Of a stretch of 64,000 nt of DNA, positions 8,850 to 18,024 are shown piece by piece. How positions within the stretch are numbered: position 1 is the stretch's first letter; every line of letters begins with the position of its first letter. A program made the translations under genes and the position numbers. This stretch comes from Lachnospiraceae bacterium (GTDB taxonomy: Bacteria > Bacillota > Clostridia > Lachnospirales > Lachnospiraceae). Location of the stretch: positions 181,633 to 245,632 of the forward strand of contig JAIEFE010000015.1 of NCBI GenBank assembly GCA_029067085.1, in the 5' to 3' direction. Below the pieces are notes generated by a model. It had not been told where the DNA came from. It did not search any database and was given only the letters and a program-made list of their open reading frames with translations.

Positions 8850-10013
8850 CTATTTTTTGATAAGGAATGCACTTCCAAGTATAGTATACTGTCCATAAAA
8901 AACATATATAAACTGTAAAAACAGAGAAATTGCAATACCTACAGCTACAATTCCATTCTCTCTATTATTCGATTGTGTAATGTGCCTATCCGCGCCATTA
9001 ATATCTTGGGAAAAAGCCCATTTATTAAAATATTTCCATAACAACGGCAAGCTAATAACATTAGCTACAACAAAAAATCTTATATCCGCAGTTGGAATTT
9101 TAAACAAACCTATTCCAACCATCATGATCAATAACGGAATCAATGAATACCTATACTCTTCTTTTGAAGAATTTCTGCTGTCATGTGAAAGTAAAAGACT
9201 TCGCATAAGGGAACTAATCATATATATAATATTTGTTGTAGAGTTCTCGTCTGTTCTGATCGTGTATGAAATGATCTGATGTCCTAAAGCATAGAAAAAT
9301 CCATAATCCGTCTTTGTATATAAATTCAAACACCATCTTCCCAAAGGTATAATTCCCGACAGAACACCCATAATAAACAAAGGAATCAAGCAACAAATCA
9401 TTTTCACAGCTACATTACTTTTAAACAGGGATATTATTAATATGGCAGCTAAGACTACCCAGAATATATGGTGTATTAGTGATGCTATAAGGATGAACAA
9501 ATAGCCTGTAAACTTATTTTTATTCATCAATCTATAGCATCCGACCATTGCCAAAACAGCACCAATATTTTGCCGTACACCTGTTACCGCCACTAAATCT
9601 ATGAATAAAATAATTGAAAGATATCCAAAAAAAACCGCTGTTCTAGACAAAGCATATTTTCTACAAACTGTTAGGAATACATAAAACGTTATTCCATAGC
9701 TAATAACACTTGTAACAACAATCAATACCTTGGGAATCCCCAATCTACTTATAAAGTAAAATAATATTGGATATAGAGGTGCAAATTTAAAATAATATTG
9801 CGAAAGGGCATATTTAATTCCATTTACCTGATAATTCTCTAGCATTTTATAATATCTATATAAATCCATACGATGATCTGGGTTATATAAAGCTAAAATG
9901 ATTGAGAATATAATGATCGTAAATATATATAATAAGGGGGTTCCTCCCTTCTTTCTACTAAAATATCCAATCATAATCAACAAACCATATAGTATTAGTA
10001 ACAGTTCCAGCAT
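8850..10013 (-). CDS. EPS repeat-unit polymerase (EpsG/Wzy-like membrane protein)
   Basis: The protein has 387 residues and about ten membrane helices. It has the EpsG-like pattern NPDHRMDLYRYYKMLENY in the first loop, followed by a conserved region with HHIFWV and an extended extracytoplasmic loop. Polymerases of this type join flipped repeat units. The assignment rests on topology and on its place between the glycosyltransferases and the flippase, because sequence conservation in this family is low. It lies one base pair after the end of the upstream gene. Confidence 0.8.
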   Translation of the reverse strand: MLELLLILYGLLIMIGYFSRKKGGTPLLYIFTIIIFSIILALYNPDHRMDLYRYYKMLENYQVNGIKYALSQYYFKFAPLYPILFYFISRLGIPKVLIVVTSVISYGITFYVFLTVCRKYALSRTAVFFGYLSIILFIDLVAVTGVRQNIGAVLAMVGCYRLMNKNKFTGYLFILIASLIHHIFWVVLAAILIISLFKSNVAVKMICCLIPLFIMGVLSGIIPLGRWCLNLYTKTDYGFFYALGHQIISYTIRTDENSTTNIIYMISSLMRSLLLSHDSRNSSKEEYRYSLIPLLIMMVGIGLFKIPTADIRFFVVANVISLPLLWKYFNKWAFSQDINGADRHITQSNNRENGIVAVGIAISLFLQFIYVFYGQYTILGSAFLIKK

Positions 10014-10014
10014 A

Positions 10015-11196
10015 CTATCCGCATATCATATCGGTAAATTGATCAATTTGCCGATTGTTATTTTCCTTTCTACAAATGTTATTTCTAATTCTTTTTAGGA
10101 GAGACGTATTATGTAGTAAATTTATAAGCATCTGATAAATTCCCTCATCCGAATTTTCACATACAATTCCAATTTTCCCATCCTCAATCATCTCTCTAGC
10201 CGATCTTGTTTCAGTTGATAAAACGGGAATCCCTAGCACATGCGCCTCTTGGATCACCATTGGCGCAGCCTCCCGATATGATGGAATCAGTAAAGCATCC
10301 GAATTTTTCATATAGGGAAAAGGATTTTTCTTTTCTCCATGAAATATAATATTATCCTCAAGTCCTTCTTTCTTGACCAGTTCTCTGGCCTTTGCCTCTT
10401 CTACTCCCGTTCCTACTATATGCCATGTATACAAATTTGAATATTCCTTTAATTTTGCAAAAATTTTTATTCCTCTGACAATCCCCTTCTCCGGTCCAAA
10501 CCTCGCAACTGTAACAAAATTTATTGTACTTCTTTTATAACTGATCTCCTCTTCGGACAATTCTCGTATTTCATCAATGTTGCAGCAATTTTCAACAGTA
10601 CATGCTTTTTCATATAAATCGGGCCATGTATTAATAAATAACCTTTCACAGCTCTTAGATACGCTGGCTACTTTATCAAACTTTTTATATACTTCATAAT
10701 TATATTTTGTAATCATATTACTTTTTTCTAAATCGGCATGTATAAAGGTACAATATTTTTTTGCTGATACCTTATTCAATACAAGCTCATTGGTGCCGCC
10801 ATATAAACTGGCAGTTTTTGATTGCATAAATGAAATTACAATATCGTATCCTTCCATTTTATTGACATTTTGCATTGCAGTCTTATAAGCTGACTTTTGT
10901 GAAATATATTTACTTATACCTCCAATAAATAATCTTTTTATACCAACTTTGAACCCTTCATTCCACGCCTCCTTTTGTGTAATTCCTATTAGTCTGAGTA
11001 AATTGTTTTCGGGATAAAAATGTATATCATTTGGAAAAGCATCAAAAAATAATCCCTTATGTGTAAACATAAAAATATCTATTTCAAAACGCTTTGTTTT
11101 GCTTAATTCATTGATTAAATTTACAAACGCCCTTTCAATACCTCCAATTCCGGCATGTATTGTTACAAATAATATTTTAATTTTAGGTTTATTCAT
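10015..11196 (-). CDS. family 4 glycosyltransferase
   Basis: This is a 393-residue GT-B enzyme. The N-terminal domain begins KILFVTIHAGIGGIERAFVN, with the Gly-rich acceptor loop. The C-terminal domain has FVTVARFGPEKG, GTGVEEAKA, NIIFHGEKKNPFPYM and the E(x7)E-type nucleotide-sugar site SYREAAPMVIQEAHVLGIPV. It probably transfers a hexose or N-acetylhexosamine to the growing EPS unit. The upstream 150 bp to the next gene hold nothing I can assign. Confidence 0.9.
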   Translation of the reverse strand: MNKPKIKILFVTIHAGIGGIERAFVNLINELSKTKRFEIDIFMFTHKGLFFDAFPNDIHFYPENNLLRLIGITQKEAWNEGFKVGIKRLFIGGISKYISQKSAYKTAMQNVNKMEGYDIVISFMQSKTASLYGGTNELVLNKVSAKKYCTFIHADLEKSNMITKYNYEVYKKFDKVASVSKSCERLFINTWPDLYEKACTVENCCNIDEIRELSEEEISYKRSTINFVTVARFGPEKGIVRGIKIFAKLKEYSNLYTWHIVGTGVEEAKARELVKKEGLEDNIIFHGEKKNPFPYMKNSDALLIPSYREAAPMVIQEAHVLGIPVLSTETRSAREMIEDGKIGIVCENSDEGIYQMLINLLHNTSLLKRIRNNICRKENNNRQIDQFTDMICG

Positions 11197-11347
11197 ATTT
11201 TAGATTCCTTCATGTATTATGTAGATTACGATTATTAACCGTTCTTTTCTTCCCTTATTAATTTGTACATACTCCATCCTATTTCCGGCATGATATTTAT
11301 TTGCATATTCACCATATATGTATATAAAGCAGAAATGTATGAATATT

Positions 11348-12430
11348 CTACGAATTGTCTATAATGTTGCAAAAGAGCTGCTCTATTTTACGAAAGCAAA
11401 AATCAAATTCATATTTTTCCTTAACGTACTTTCTTCCATTTTTTCCGAACATACTACGCTTTTGTTCATCGTTATACATAACCAAAATTGCATCAGCTAG
11501 TGCTCGTTCATTCATCCTTGGAACCACCATACTGGAACATCCTAGTGCAGTCGCCTCCATCAATCCCGGGACATCAGATATTATAACTGGTACTTCACAC
11601 GCCTGCGCCTCAACTGCTGAAACTCCAAATGCCTCGGCCGAAGAATAAATAATTGCCAAATCCATATTTGACCACTCTTGTGCCGCCTGTTCCTGTGAAA
11701 CAAATCCAAGCCATGTGGTAATATCTGCAATCTCCAATTGATCGGCTAATTGTTTATATTCGTCTTCACATAATCCTTTACCAGCAATTCTTAATTGTAT
11801 GGGTATGTTTAAGTTCTCATGACGTACAATGGATACCGCCTTTAACAAATAATCTATCCCATACTTAGGCGCAAGTGTTTTGATTGTTCCAACAACAAAA
11901 TTTCCATCTTCTTCTCTATTTCGCTTTTTGGGGGAAAACAGATCCATATCCACTCCAAAAGGCGTAATTTCAAACGGCTTATTTGTATATTTTCGCCCTT
12001 CCTTAGCCATCGCGTTACTCGTGGAAAAAAGATATGTTGCCTTCCGCAAACTATATTTGAGCATCATTTTATGAAATATGCTTTTTTGCGGGAACTGATA
12101 TATGTCTGATCCCCAAACAGATAAGACATATTTTTTTATACCAGATAAAGCGACAACCGTACCATAGCTAGTTGCATAATGTACATTAACAATATCCGGC
12201 TTTATTTCTTTTACTAATTTATTCACTTTTATAAATTGCAATAAATATTTAATCTTCTTACCATCAGATTCTTGAACATCTACCCCACTATCGATCCAAT
12301 GAACATTTACATTCTCAATTATTGCATTTGTAAAAGAAATTACATCTACCATATGTCCTTTGCTTTGAAACCATGTGCACCATTTGCGTGTATGATAGTT
12401 ATCTGCGGGAGCAATAAAACATATTTTCAT
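11348..12430 (-). CDS. family 4 glycosyltransferase
   Basis: The protein has 360 residues when started at ATG 12430, which has AGAGG 10 bases upstream; the in-frame ATG at 12451 lacks a site. The GT-B fold is seen from ICFIAPADNYHTRKW, VSVWGSDIYQFP, the domain-2 strand VVGTIKTLAPKYGIDYL, RIAGKG and the donor site SSAEAFGVSAVEAQACEVPV. Two family 4 enzymes with different acceptor domains indicate at least two different linkages in the repeat unit. Confidence 0.9.
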   Translation of the reverse strand: MKICFIAPADNYHTRKWCTWFQSKGHMVDVISFTNAIIENVNVHWIDSGVDVQESDGKKIKYLLQFIKVNKLVKEIKPDIVNVHYATSYGTVVALSGIKKYVLSVWGSDIYQFPQKSIFHKMMLKYSLRKATYLFSTSNAMAKEGRKYTNKPFEITPFGVDMDLFSPKKRNREEDGNFVVGTIKTLAPKYGIDYLLKAVSIVRHENLNIPIQLRIAGKGLCEDEYKQLADQLEIADITTWLGFVSQEQAAQEWSNMDLAIIYSSAEAFGVSAVEAQACEVPVIISDVPGLMEATALGCSSMVVPRMNERALADAILVMYNDEQKRSMFGKNGRKYVKEKYEFDFCFRKIEQLFCNIIDNS

Positions 12431-12447
12431 GATAAATTGACCTCTTT

Positions 12448-13239
12448 TCAAAGTCCTTTGTAAGCTGTTAATTTACTTTCTTTGACTATAATCTGCAATC
12501 GTAATTTAACCGTGTGAAATATCTTATAAGCCATTAAAAAACAGCATCTGAAAAATGATAATTTTTCAATTTTTCTATAAACAATCCATTGATATTTAAT
12601 TAGCCCTGCTTTATTGATTGAAATAGAATTTTCCCGCTCCCTATGATATCCAAGCACCTCGTTTAATCCATAAGCATATTTGGCTCTCTTTATAACTTGC
12701 AGCCACATAACAAAATCATTCCTCCTTCTTATATCTGCGGCATAAAATTTCCCTAAAACGCTTGCATCATAAATAACAGTAGAATTACCCGGACAATCTC
12801 TAAGAATAGCATCATAGTCATATTTCTTCAAACATGAAACAACAATTTTTTTTTGTTTGCCAAGTTCATCAATTTTTCCATAATCTGTACATGTAAAATT
12901 ATAATGATTGGCTTCCATAAATCGAATCTGACGTTCTAGCTTACTGGATACCCATATATCATCGCTATCTAAAAAGGCCAAGTATTCTCCTGTTGCCATC
13001 TTAATTGCATAATTCCTTGATTGTGCAGCCCCGGAATTAATATCCAATTTAAAATATTTAATATGTGTATTTATTTTTTGAAACCGGGCAATCACATCAG
13101 CGGTTCTATCAGTAGAACAGTCATCAACAATTATCAACTCAATATTTTTATATGTCTGTGATACTACCGATTGTATTGCCTCACCAACAAACGCCTCGCA
13201 ATTATAGACTGGCATTATAACTGAAACTAGTTTTTCCAT
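12448..13239 (-). CDS. family 2 glycosyltransferase
   Basis: This is a 263-residue GT-A enzyme with VSVIMPVYNCEAF, LIIVDDCSTDRT, SGAAQSRNYAI and the DXD-type LAFLDSDDIW, then the ERENSIS region. It resembles enzymes that add the second sugar of capsule repeat units. It overlaps neither neighbour, and the GT4 gene begins 18 bp downstream. It is the first gene after the sugar-transferase remnant at 13331-13495. Confidence 0.9.
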   Translation of the reverse strand: MEKLVSVIMPVYNCEAFVGEAIQSVVSQTYKNIELIIVDDCSTDRTADVIARFQKINTHIKYFKLDINSGAAQSRNYAIKMATGEYLAFLDSDDIWVSSKLERQIRFMEANHYNFTCTDYGKIDELGKQKKIVVSCLKKYDYDAILRDCPGNSTVIYDASVLGKFYAADIRRRNDFVMWLQVIKRAKYAYGLNEVLGYHRERENSISINKAGLIKYQWIVYRKIEKLSFFRCCFLMAYKIFHTVKLRLQIIVKESKLTAYKGL

Positions 13240-13330
13240 CTACTATATAAGCATCTTTCCTATTTTGTTTTCTTAAAACATCCGCCGTTCCCCTGTCTCC
13301 GTCTTCATCTGTCTCACCTCCTCTTCGCGC

Positions 13331-13495
13331 CCCCTGTGTACTCCCTGGAATAAACAGTACATTTAAGAAGGTCAGCATAATCAGTTTCAAGTCAAGAAAC
13401 AGGCTTCTGTTTTCTATATAAATCAGATCAAGGCGCAGCTTATAATATGCGCTGGTGTTATACTTCCCGTAAAGCTGCGCATAACGGGTCAATCA
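13331..13495 (-). pseudogene. C-terminal remnant of a priming sugar transferase
   Basis: The leftward frame reads YAQLYGKYNTSAYYKLRLDL and IYIENRSLFLDLKLIMLT. This is almost the same as the end of the full enzyme at 14929-16326 (YAQLYGKYNTSAYDKLRLDL, IYIENRSLLLDLKLIMLT). Homology stops after LFIPGSTQG and the frame then runs into unrelated residues. Only about 55 codons remain, with no start. The DNA matches the intact copy only roughly, so this is an older or foreign copy, not a recent duplication. Confidence 0.8.
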
Positions 13496-13669
13496 TAAAA
13501 AGATCTAATTCACATCGTTCTGCCGGCGCATAGCTCTGTACCGCCTTTTCTCCATTCCAACCGGCAAATAAAAATCCTGACACAAAGCACGCTGTCATTG
13601 CAATTACCATCACAATTTCATACTTTATGTCAGGATTCATATTATGAATTTATCCAGTTTATTTTAAAT

Positions 13670-14608
13670 TTATAGACCTAATTCCTTGATCAGCTGCTCC
13701 TGATATGCCGGGTCTTTAGCAGCACGCTTCAAATCCTCTATCCTCTCCTGCTCAACCAAGATGCTGTTCAGTTTATTGATAAGCTCTCTTCCTTCTTCTC
13801 TTCCTTCTTCTCTTCCTTCTTCTCTTCCTTCTTCCCGAATGGTTCTCTCATATTTTTTAACATCAAATTCTTCCAGCAGCATACCTAACACCTCCGAACG
13901 GTATTTTCTCAGGAAATCAGCCAATATATCATGGTCTATGCAGTAGTCTATTGCCATGTTCAGCGCTTCATTCAGTTTGTATCCGTCTGCCGTATACTGC
14001 CTTGCTATGTTTACAAACTCGGCATATTCACCCAAGACCCTGCATTTCTCCATCAACTCCGTGTTGTGACCATGGTTTATGTTTATAAATCTTACCTTAA
14101 GCTCTATCGATGCATCCCTGTCCTTATTCTCAAATGAGTCCGACAGCAACATAACCTGTTCTTCCGGCATATCTTTTTCACCGTTATAAAAAACCACGCA
14201 CTGCGGAGTCGGCAACAAGAGCCTTTTCGTGCCGAATATGCTTCTCCCTGCCTGTTTCACAAGAATTTCATATTCCTGCGCAAGGTATATCAGCATCCGC
14301 ACTGGCATGTTGGGGCTGAACGTACTCTGGTGTTCGTACATGTTCAGAGTTCCCGCTATTATGAATGCAATGTCGTTTTTCATTGTTATGTAAACTGCAT
14401 TCTCAATAGTTACTACCTCAAACTTTGATGTGTCCTGATAGTCGGTTCCGTTAAGCGCATTGTAAAGCTGTAGCAGCGCTTCCCTGTCCTTTTCAAACAG
14501 GAATCTGAAAAGCCTGTCCTTTACTGTCAGATACACCTTTCTGCGTCCAATCCAGAAAAATCTTCTGTCCAGAATAGCGAATATCTTACCATGCTTCTTT
14601 TTTACCAT
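13670..14608 (-). CDS. Rpn-like putative nuclease/transposase (PD-(D/E)XK type)
   Basis: This is a 312-residue protein with the Rpn/transposase-like layout: KDRLFRFLFEKDREALLQLY, a strand MKNDIAFIIAG with an Asp, and the paired acidic motif MYEHQS (E-x-Q). A C-terminal helical tail has four EGRE units followed by a coiled coil. RpnA-type proteins are DNA endonucleases that stimulate recombination in E. coli. It has its own promoter at 14794-14822 and a good ribosome binding site. It sits inside the EPS operon, between the intact sugar transferase and the remnant of another copy, so it looks like a later arrival. Confidence 0.8.
   Translation of the reverse strand: MVKKKHGKIFAILDRRFFWIGRRKVYLTVKDRLFRFLFEKDREALLQLYNALNGTDYQDTSKFEVVTIENAVYITMKNDIAFIIAGTLNMYEHQSTFSPNMPVRMLIYLAQEYEILVKQAGRSIFGTKRLLLPTPQCVVFYNGEKDMPEEQVMLLSDSFENKDRDASIELKVRFININHGHNTELMEKCRVLGEYAEFVNIARQYTADGYKLNEALNMAIDYCIDHDILADFLRKYRSEVLGMLLEEFDVKKYERTIREEGREEGREEGREEGRELINKLNSILVEQERIEDLKRAAKDPAYQEQLIKELGL
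13787..13834 (-). repeat. four perfect 12-bp tandem repeats encoding EGRE
   Basis: The unit TCTTCCTTCTTC (top strand) is present four times without change, giving EGRE repeated on the leftward strand near residues 258-274 of the Rpn-like protein. Perfect in-frame tandem units like this change copy number by slippage without breaking the frame. Confidence 0.9.
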
Positions 14609-14928
14609 ATAATCCTCCCTGTTCCGGCAGGATTAAGAAGTTATGGCGGTATGCAGAAGCATCGGCTCACATTTTTCGTACCGTCTGAACTGTTCTAAAG
14701 TTCCTGCCATTTTTAATTGAATGTTTAGAAAATCTGACAGAAACTGTCCGAATGTGCGAACTGCACATTTATTAGAATTTTCCTGATGGATATATCATAT
14801 ATGATTTCATATTGGCTGTCAATCATTTTTTTACGGAATTTTGGCACAGTAAAATCCTAATATAAAGTATGAAATTGTCAAGGTACTATTTATCTCATAA
14901 ATATTTCATTGCCAGCAAGCCATCCCCA
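14609..14928. other. 320-bp A+T-rich intergenic region
   Basis: It holds the leader of the Rpn-like gene, with GGAGGA just before the ATG, and the promoter described separately. The part next to the sugar transferase end (14830-14928) shows no gene, RNA or clear terminator. Confidence 0.6.
14794..14822 (-). promoter_or_regulatory. sigma-A type promoter for the Rpn-like gene
   Basis: On the leftward strand, TTGACA (14817-14822) and TATGAT (14794-14799) have a 17-bp spacer. The -10 overlaps a short ATCATATATGAT palindrome. The leader to the ATG at 14608 would be about 180 bases. Confidence 0.65.
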
Positions 14929-16326
14929 TCACACCATCAAATTCCTATCTCCCAACTCCATCCTCATCAACTGCACCGCCTCGTTACTGAACCCTTCCGT
15001 ACTTTCCGGAATAAATAAAATCTTCAAAGTCAGCATGATCAGCTTCAGATCCAGGAGCAAACTCCGATTTTCTATGTATATCAGATCCAGCCGCAGTTTA
15101 TCATAAGCGGAAGTGTTGTATTTCCCGTAAAGCTGCGCATAACCGGTCAAACCGCTTTTCACTTGCAGTCGATACGCGAACTGCGGCAATTCTTTCGTAT
15201 ATTTTTCCACGTTTTCCACCCGCTCCGGCCTTGGACCTACCAAAGCCATATCTCCCTTAAGTACATTGAGCAGCTGGGGAATCTCATCAATACGAAAGCG
15301 TCTGATAACCGCGCCCACTTTTGTGACACGTTTGTCATTAACCTCGCACAACATAGCGCCGTCCTTCTCAGCATCCATTATCATGCTCCGAAACTTAATG
15401 ACATGAAACTTTTTCCAGTCTTTTGTATAGCGCTCCTGCCTGAAAAATACCGTTCCGCCATCTTCCCATTTGATCGCTGCCATAGTGATCAGGGTGATCG
15501 GAAGCGTGATGACCAGACCGAACAGGGATACTCCGATATCCATGCCTCTCTTCAGAAAGGCCATCATAAGCGACTCCTGATAACAACTGTGTTTCATCAG
15601 AGGGTTGTCTATAAAATGCCTGTTCTCAAAACCGCACGCAACGATATCCGTAATAGTGGGCGTCACATAGAATACTTTCTTTTGGTTGACACAGTAATAT
15701 ATCAACTCTTCTCTCATGCTGTAATCAATCTGATAGAGAATAACCGTTTCAGAACAGTCTATGGCAGCTTTTATCTCTTCCATGTCTTTCTCCACAGACA
15801 CTTTGCTATGTATATGGAATAGTCTCCATGATTTCTCTTCTATTTTTCTAAGAAATTCTTTCACGCTTTCATCGCCGTAGATTACCGCCGTCTCCTGCGG
15901 CGGAACATGTCTATGGTAATATCTTTTGGCAGCAATCGCCCAGAGACACGCGCTGGCAAACTGTATCATGACAGTGATCGATCCGGGCACGATAGACACA
16001 TATCCCCGTGCAATAAAGCAGCATTCCACATAGAATACGAGGTCTGTGATCCCAAACGCAAGGAGCTGTGAAAAAACAGTCTCACCAATGGAATACTGTG
16101 CAACCTTATCCGCCCTGTATATCCTTACCAACCTGTAGTAAATGGTACAATAAAGTAACAGAGAAATGGTTCCTCCCAGCAATCGATGACTGCGAAAAGC
16201 AAAAAAGTTATAGTAAAATATCCATATTAATCCAAACAGCAAGAGCTGTATCGGAATGATCGCTGCAGACAAGATCTTGGAAAAATATTTTTCTCTATTG
16301 CTGTTTCTCTGATGCTGTTCTGCCAC
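14929..16326 (-). CDS. undecaprenyl-phosphate sugar phosphotransferase (EPS priming transferase)
   Basis: The 465 residues have four N-terminal membrane helices (about 15-130), a CoA-binding-like cytosolic domain and the bacterial sugar transferase domain. That domain begins FLKRGMDIGVSLFGLVITLP and contains FFRQERYTKDWKKFHVIKFRSM, RRFRIDEIPQLLNVLKGDM, the LVGPRPE signature and SGLTGYAQLYGKYNT. Such WbaP/CpsE-like enzymes start EPS synthesis by placing a hexose-1-phosphate on undecaprenyl phosphate. A partial second copy lies 1.4 kb downstream. Confidence 0.93.
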   Translation of the reverse strand: MAEQHQRNSNREKYFSKILSAAIIPIQLLLFGLIWIFYYNFFAFRSHRLLGGTISLLLYCTIYYRLVRIYRADKVAQYSIGETVFSQLLAFGITDLVFYVECCFIARGYVSIVPGSITVMIQFASACLWAIAAKRYYHRHVPPQETAVIYGDESVKEFLRKIEEKSWRLFHIHSKVSVEKDMEEIKAAIDCSETVILYQIDYSMREELIYYCVNQKKVFYVTPTITDIVACGFENRHFIDNPLMKHSCYQESLMMAFLKRGMDIGVSLFGLVITLPITLITMAAIKWEDGGTVFFRQERYTKDWKKFHVIKFRSMIMDAEKDGAMLCEVNDKRVTKVGAVIRRFRIDEIPQLLNVLKGDMALVGPRPERVENVEKYTKELPQFAYRLQVKSGLTGYAQLYGKYNTSAYDKLRLDLIYIENRSLLLDLKLIMLTLKILFIPESTEGFSNEAVQLMRMELGDRNLMV

Positions 16327-16488
16327 TACTTTTCCCCTCTTTTTTACGCAGTCAAAATATCCAAGTACTTCCTTGATACACTCTATTCTCTCAACAAATC
16401 GTCAGACGTACCGCCGCTCTGCGCGGCAGTACGCTTAACCCCACACTCGTATAGAAAAATATCAATGGTTCCAATTTTGTTTCTTGAA

Positions 16489-17088
16489 TTACTTACTCGG
16501 CATTTCAATAAATGCCAATGTTCCCAGAGACGTCATCTCAACTACGACATGATCATCTCTGATTTCGATTACATCAACCTCCAGCCACCGTCCATTGGAG
16601 ATCTGGAAAACCTTAATATTCTGTCCGGCTCTGACACCTTTCATATAGAAATTCACCTGCGCGGTCCTAAAACCTGATACGGATGCCTTAACGCGTGCAA
16701 CCGTCAACAACCTACCACCCAGTTTTGCAGCAAATATCTTGGCAGAATCAACAATAGCGGACGTTGGCTTGAACAGCGTGAATACCTGATTACTGGGAGC
16801 GCCGTTGATGATAACATGACCACCCTGTCCGATCGGCACAGGATACTCAAGTCCCGGAATCGTTACGAGTACGTTATTCAGATACTCACCGACGGTCTTT
16901 CCTTCCGCTGCCGCAGCCTCTATCACAGCTGCCGGTATGGAAGAAGCTTCAACTGCCTGGCCGGTAGGTTCCGGCTTTGACTCGCATGAATTCCCGGATA
17001 CTGAAGATGCATTCCGACTTTCCGCCGCAAATACGGGCACGGCAACCAGCATGGCCCCTGCCAGTACAAGCGCTATAAACTTTTTCAT
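16489..17088 (-). CDS. secreted protein of unknown function
   Basis: The 199 residues start with a clear signal peptide (MKKFIALVLAGAMLVAVPVFAAES) with cleavage after AFA-like VFA. A Ser/Pro-rich linker follows. The rest is a small beta-rich domain (IPGLEYPVPIGQGGHVIING, VRAGQNIKVFQISNGRWLEV, HVVVEMTSLGTLAFIEMP). I do not recognise the family. Its place between the sortase-like gene and the priming transferase suggests an extracellular role in EPS assembly or surface attachment. Confidence 0.7.
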   Translation of the reverse strand: MKKFIALVLAGAMLVAVPVFAAESRNASSVSGNSCESKPEPTGQAVEASSIPAAVIEAAAAEGKTVGEYLNNVLVTIPGLEYPVPIGQGGHVIINGAPSNQVFTLFKPTSAIVDSAKIFAAKLGGRLLTVARVKASVSGFRTAQVNFYMKGVRAGQNIKVFQISNGRWLEVDVIEIRDDHVVVEMTSLGTLAFIEMPSK

Positions 17089-17165
17089 TGGAAACCCTCC
17101 TTTCTTATTCTAAGTGTGGTTTATATTCACGTTTCTAAAACGCAAATATCTTGTTTAGGAAATAT

Positions 17166-17996
17166 CTATTCTGTGACAACCCGGCTGATCGTTCCCGCCT
17201 CATCCTGCACCAATGCGGCAATCACTACGAATTGGCTCTCCGCGTCGGGTTCCCTCTGCGTTGTGAGTGTGATCAAATAAGAATAAGCGCTGAGGTTATC
17301 CCATCCTTCCCGCAGATTCATCGTCATATCTCTGGTTCCGTACAGGTCGTCCAGAAACTTATCGCAGCCGGACAGATATGTGAAATCATAGGTACGGATC
17401 AGGCTTGTATTCTCTCTTTCATATGCGGCAAAAATCTCATACGTCAGCACATTTCCATCCAGATACACATAGGCATATTCGTGGCCCGCAAAGAAATCAG
17501 GATCAGCAAATCGATACAGATCTGCAAACAAACCTTTCTCATCCGCTCCTGTTTTTCCATGCAGTACGGTGTTAAAATCACACATGCTCGTCAAATTGGC
17601 CAGTTCGATATAGACAGCTCCCGTATCATCCTCTTCTCCATAGGCATTATGATCCTCATAATAAGTATCAGACTGTTCACTCTGCAAAACCGGACAGTCT
17701 ATTGCCGTGTCCGGAATATAGATCCACGCGAAGATATCAGGATTTTTTTCCCTTAATGCGCTGAAGTCTATCTGTGCATCCTGTGTACTTTCACCTGCGA
17801 AACCTTGTGTCTGCCGTGATCCGAAGCCTTCTCCTATATTTCCTGAACCTTCTGTCTCGTCCTCCGGCAAATCTATTTCATTCTCCTGCACTTCTTCACT
17901 GTAATCTTTCGTATACATCCATCCACACGCACTGATCGTGGCAGCGATCAACACCAAAACTGCTGTGACGCCTGCTTTTTTCATACTGCTCCGCAT
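17166..17996 (-). CDS. sortase-B-like lipoprotein without the catalytic Cys
   Basis: The 276 residues start with a lipoprotein signal peptide ending in ISAC (Cys24). An acidic linker follows, then a class B sortase fold: NPDIFAWIYIPDTAIDCPVL, YYEDHNAYG, a strand with His146 in TVLHGKTG, then EIFAAYE and a C-terminal half ending LITLTTQ and SQFVVIAALV. Active sortases have TLSTC at that point and Arg in the next strand. Here both are Gln (Q247 and about Q255), read directly from the codons. It should therefore be unable to transpeptidate and may be a binding or scaffold module. ATG 17996 has GGTGAGG at 7 bases. Confidence 0.8.
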   Translation of the reverse strand: MRSSMKKAGVTAVLVLIAATISACGWMYTKDYSEEVQENEIDLPEDETEGSGNIGEGFGSRQTQGFAGESTQDAQIDFSALREKNPDIFAWIYIPDTAIDCPVLQSEQSDTYYEDHNAYGEEDDTGAVYIELANLTSMCDFNTVLHGKTGADEKGLFADLYRFADPDFFAGHEYAYVYLDGNVLTYEIFAAYERENTSLIRTYDFTYLSGCDKFLDDLYGTRDMTMNLREGWDNLSAYSYLITLTTQREPDAESQFVVIAALVQDEAGTISRVVTE

Positions 17997-18024
17997 ATCT
18001 CTACCTCACCCTGCGAATAGATTT

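Noticed and set aside
11197..11347. Short coding-like stretch (MPEIGWSMYKLIREEKNG) in the gap between two glycosyltransferases
   Set aside because: Too short, with no ribosome binding site and no upstream or downstream continuation that I can follow.
13458..13640. 60-codon leftward frame with a hydrophobic segment
   Set aside because: No ribosome binding site, and its end overlaps the sugar-transferase remnant in another frame. It may be chance or a further remnant.
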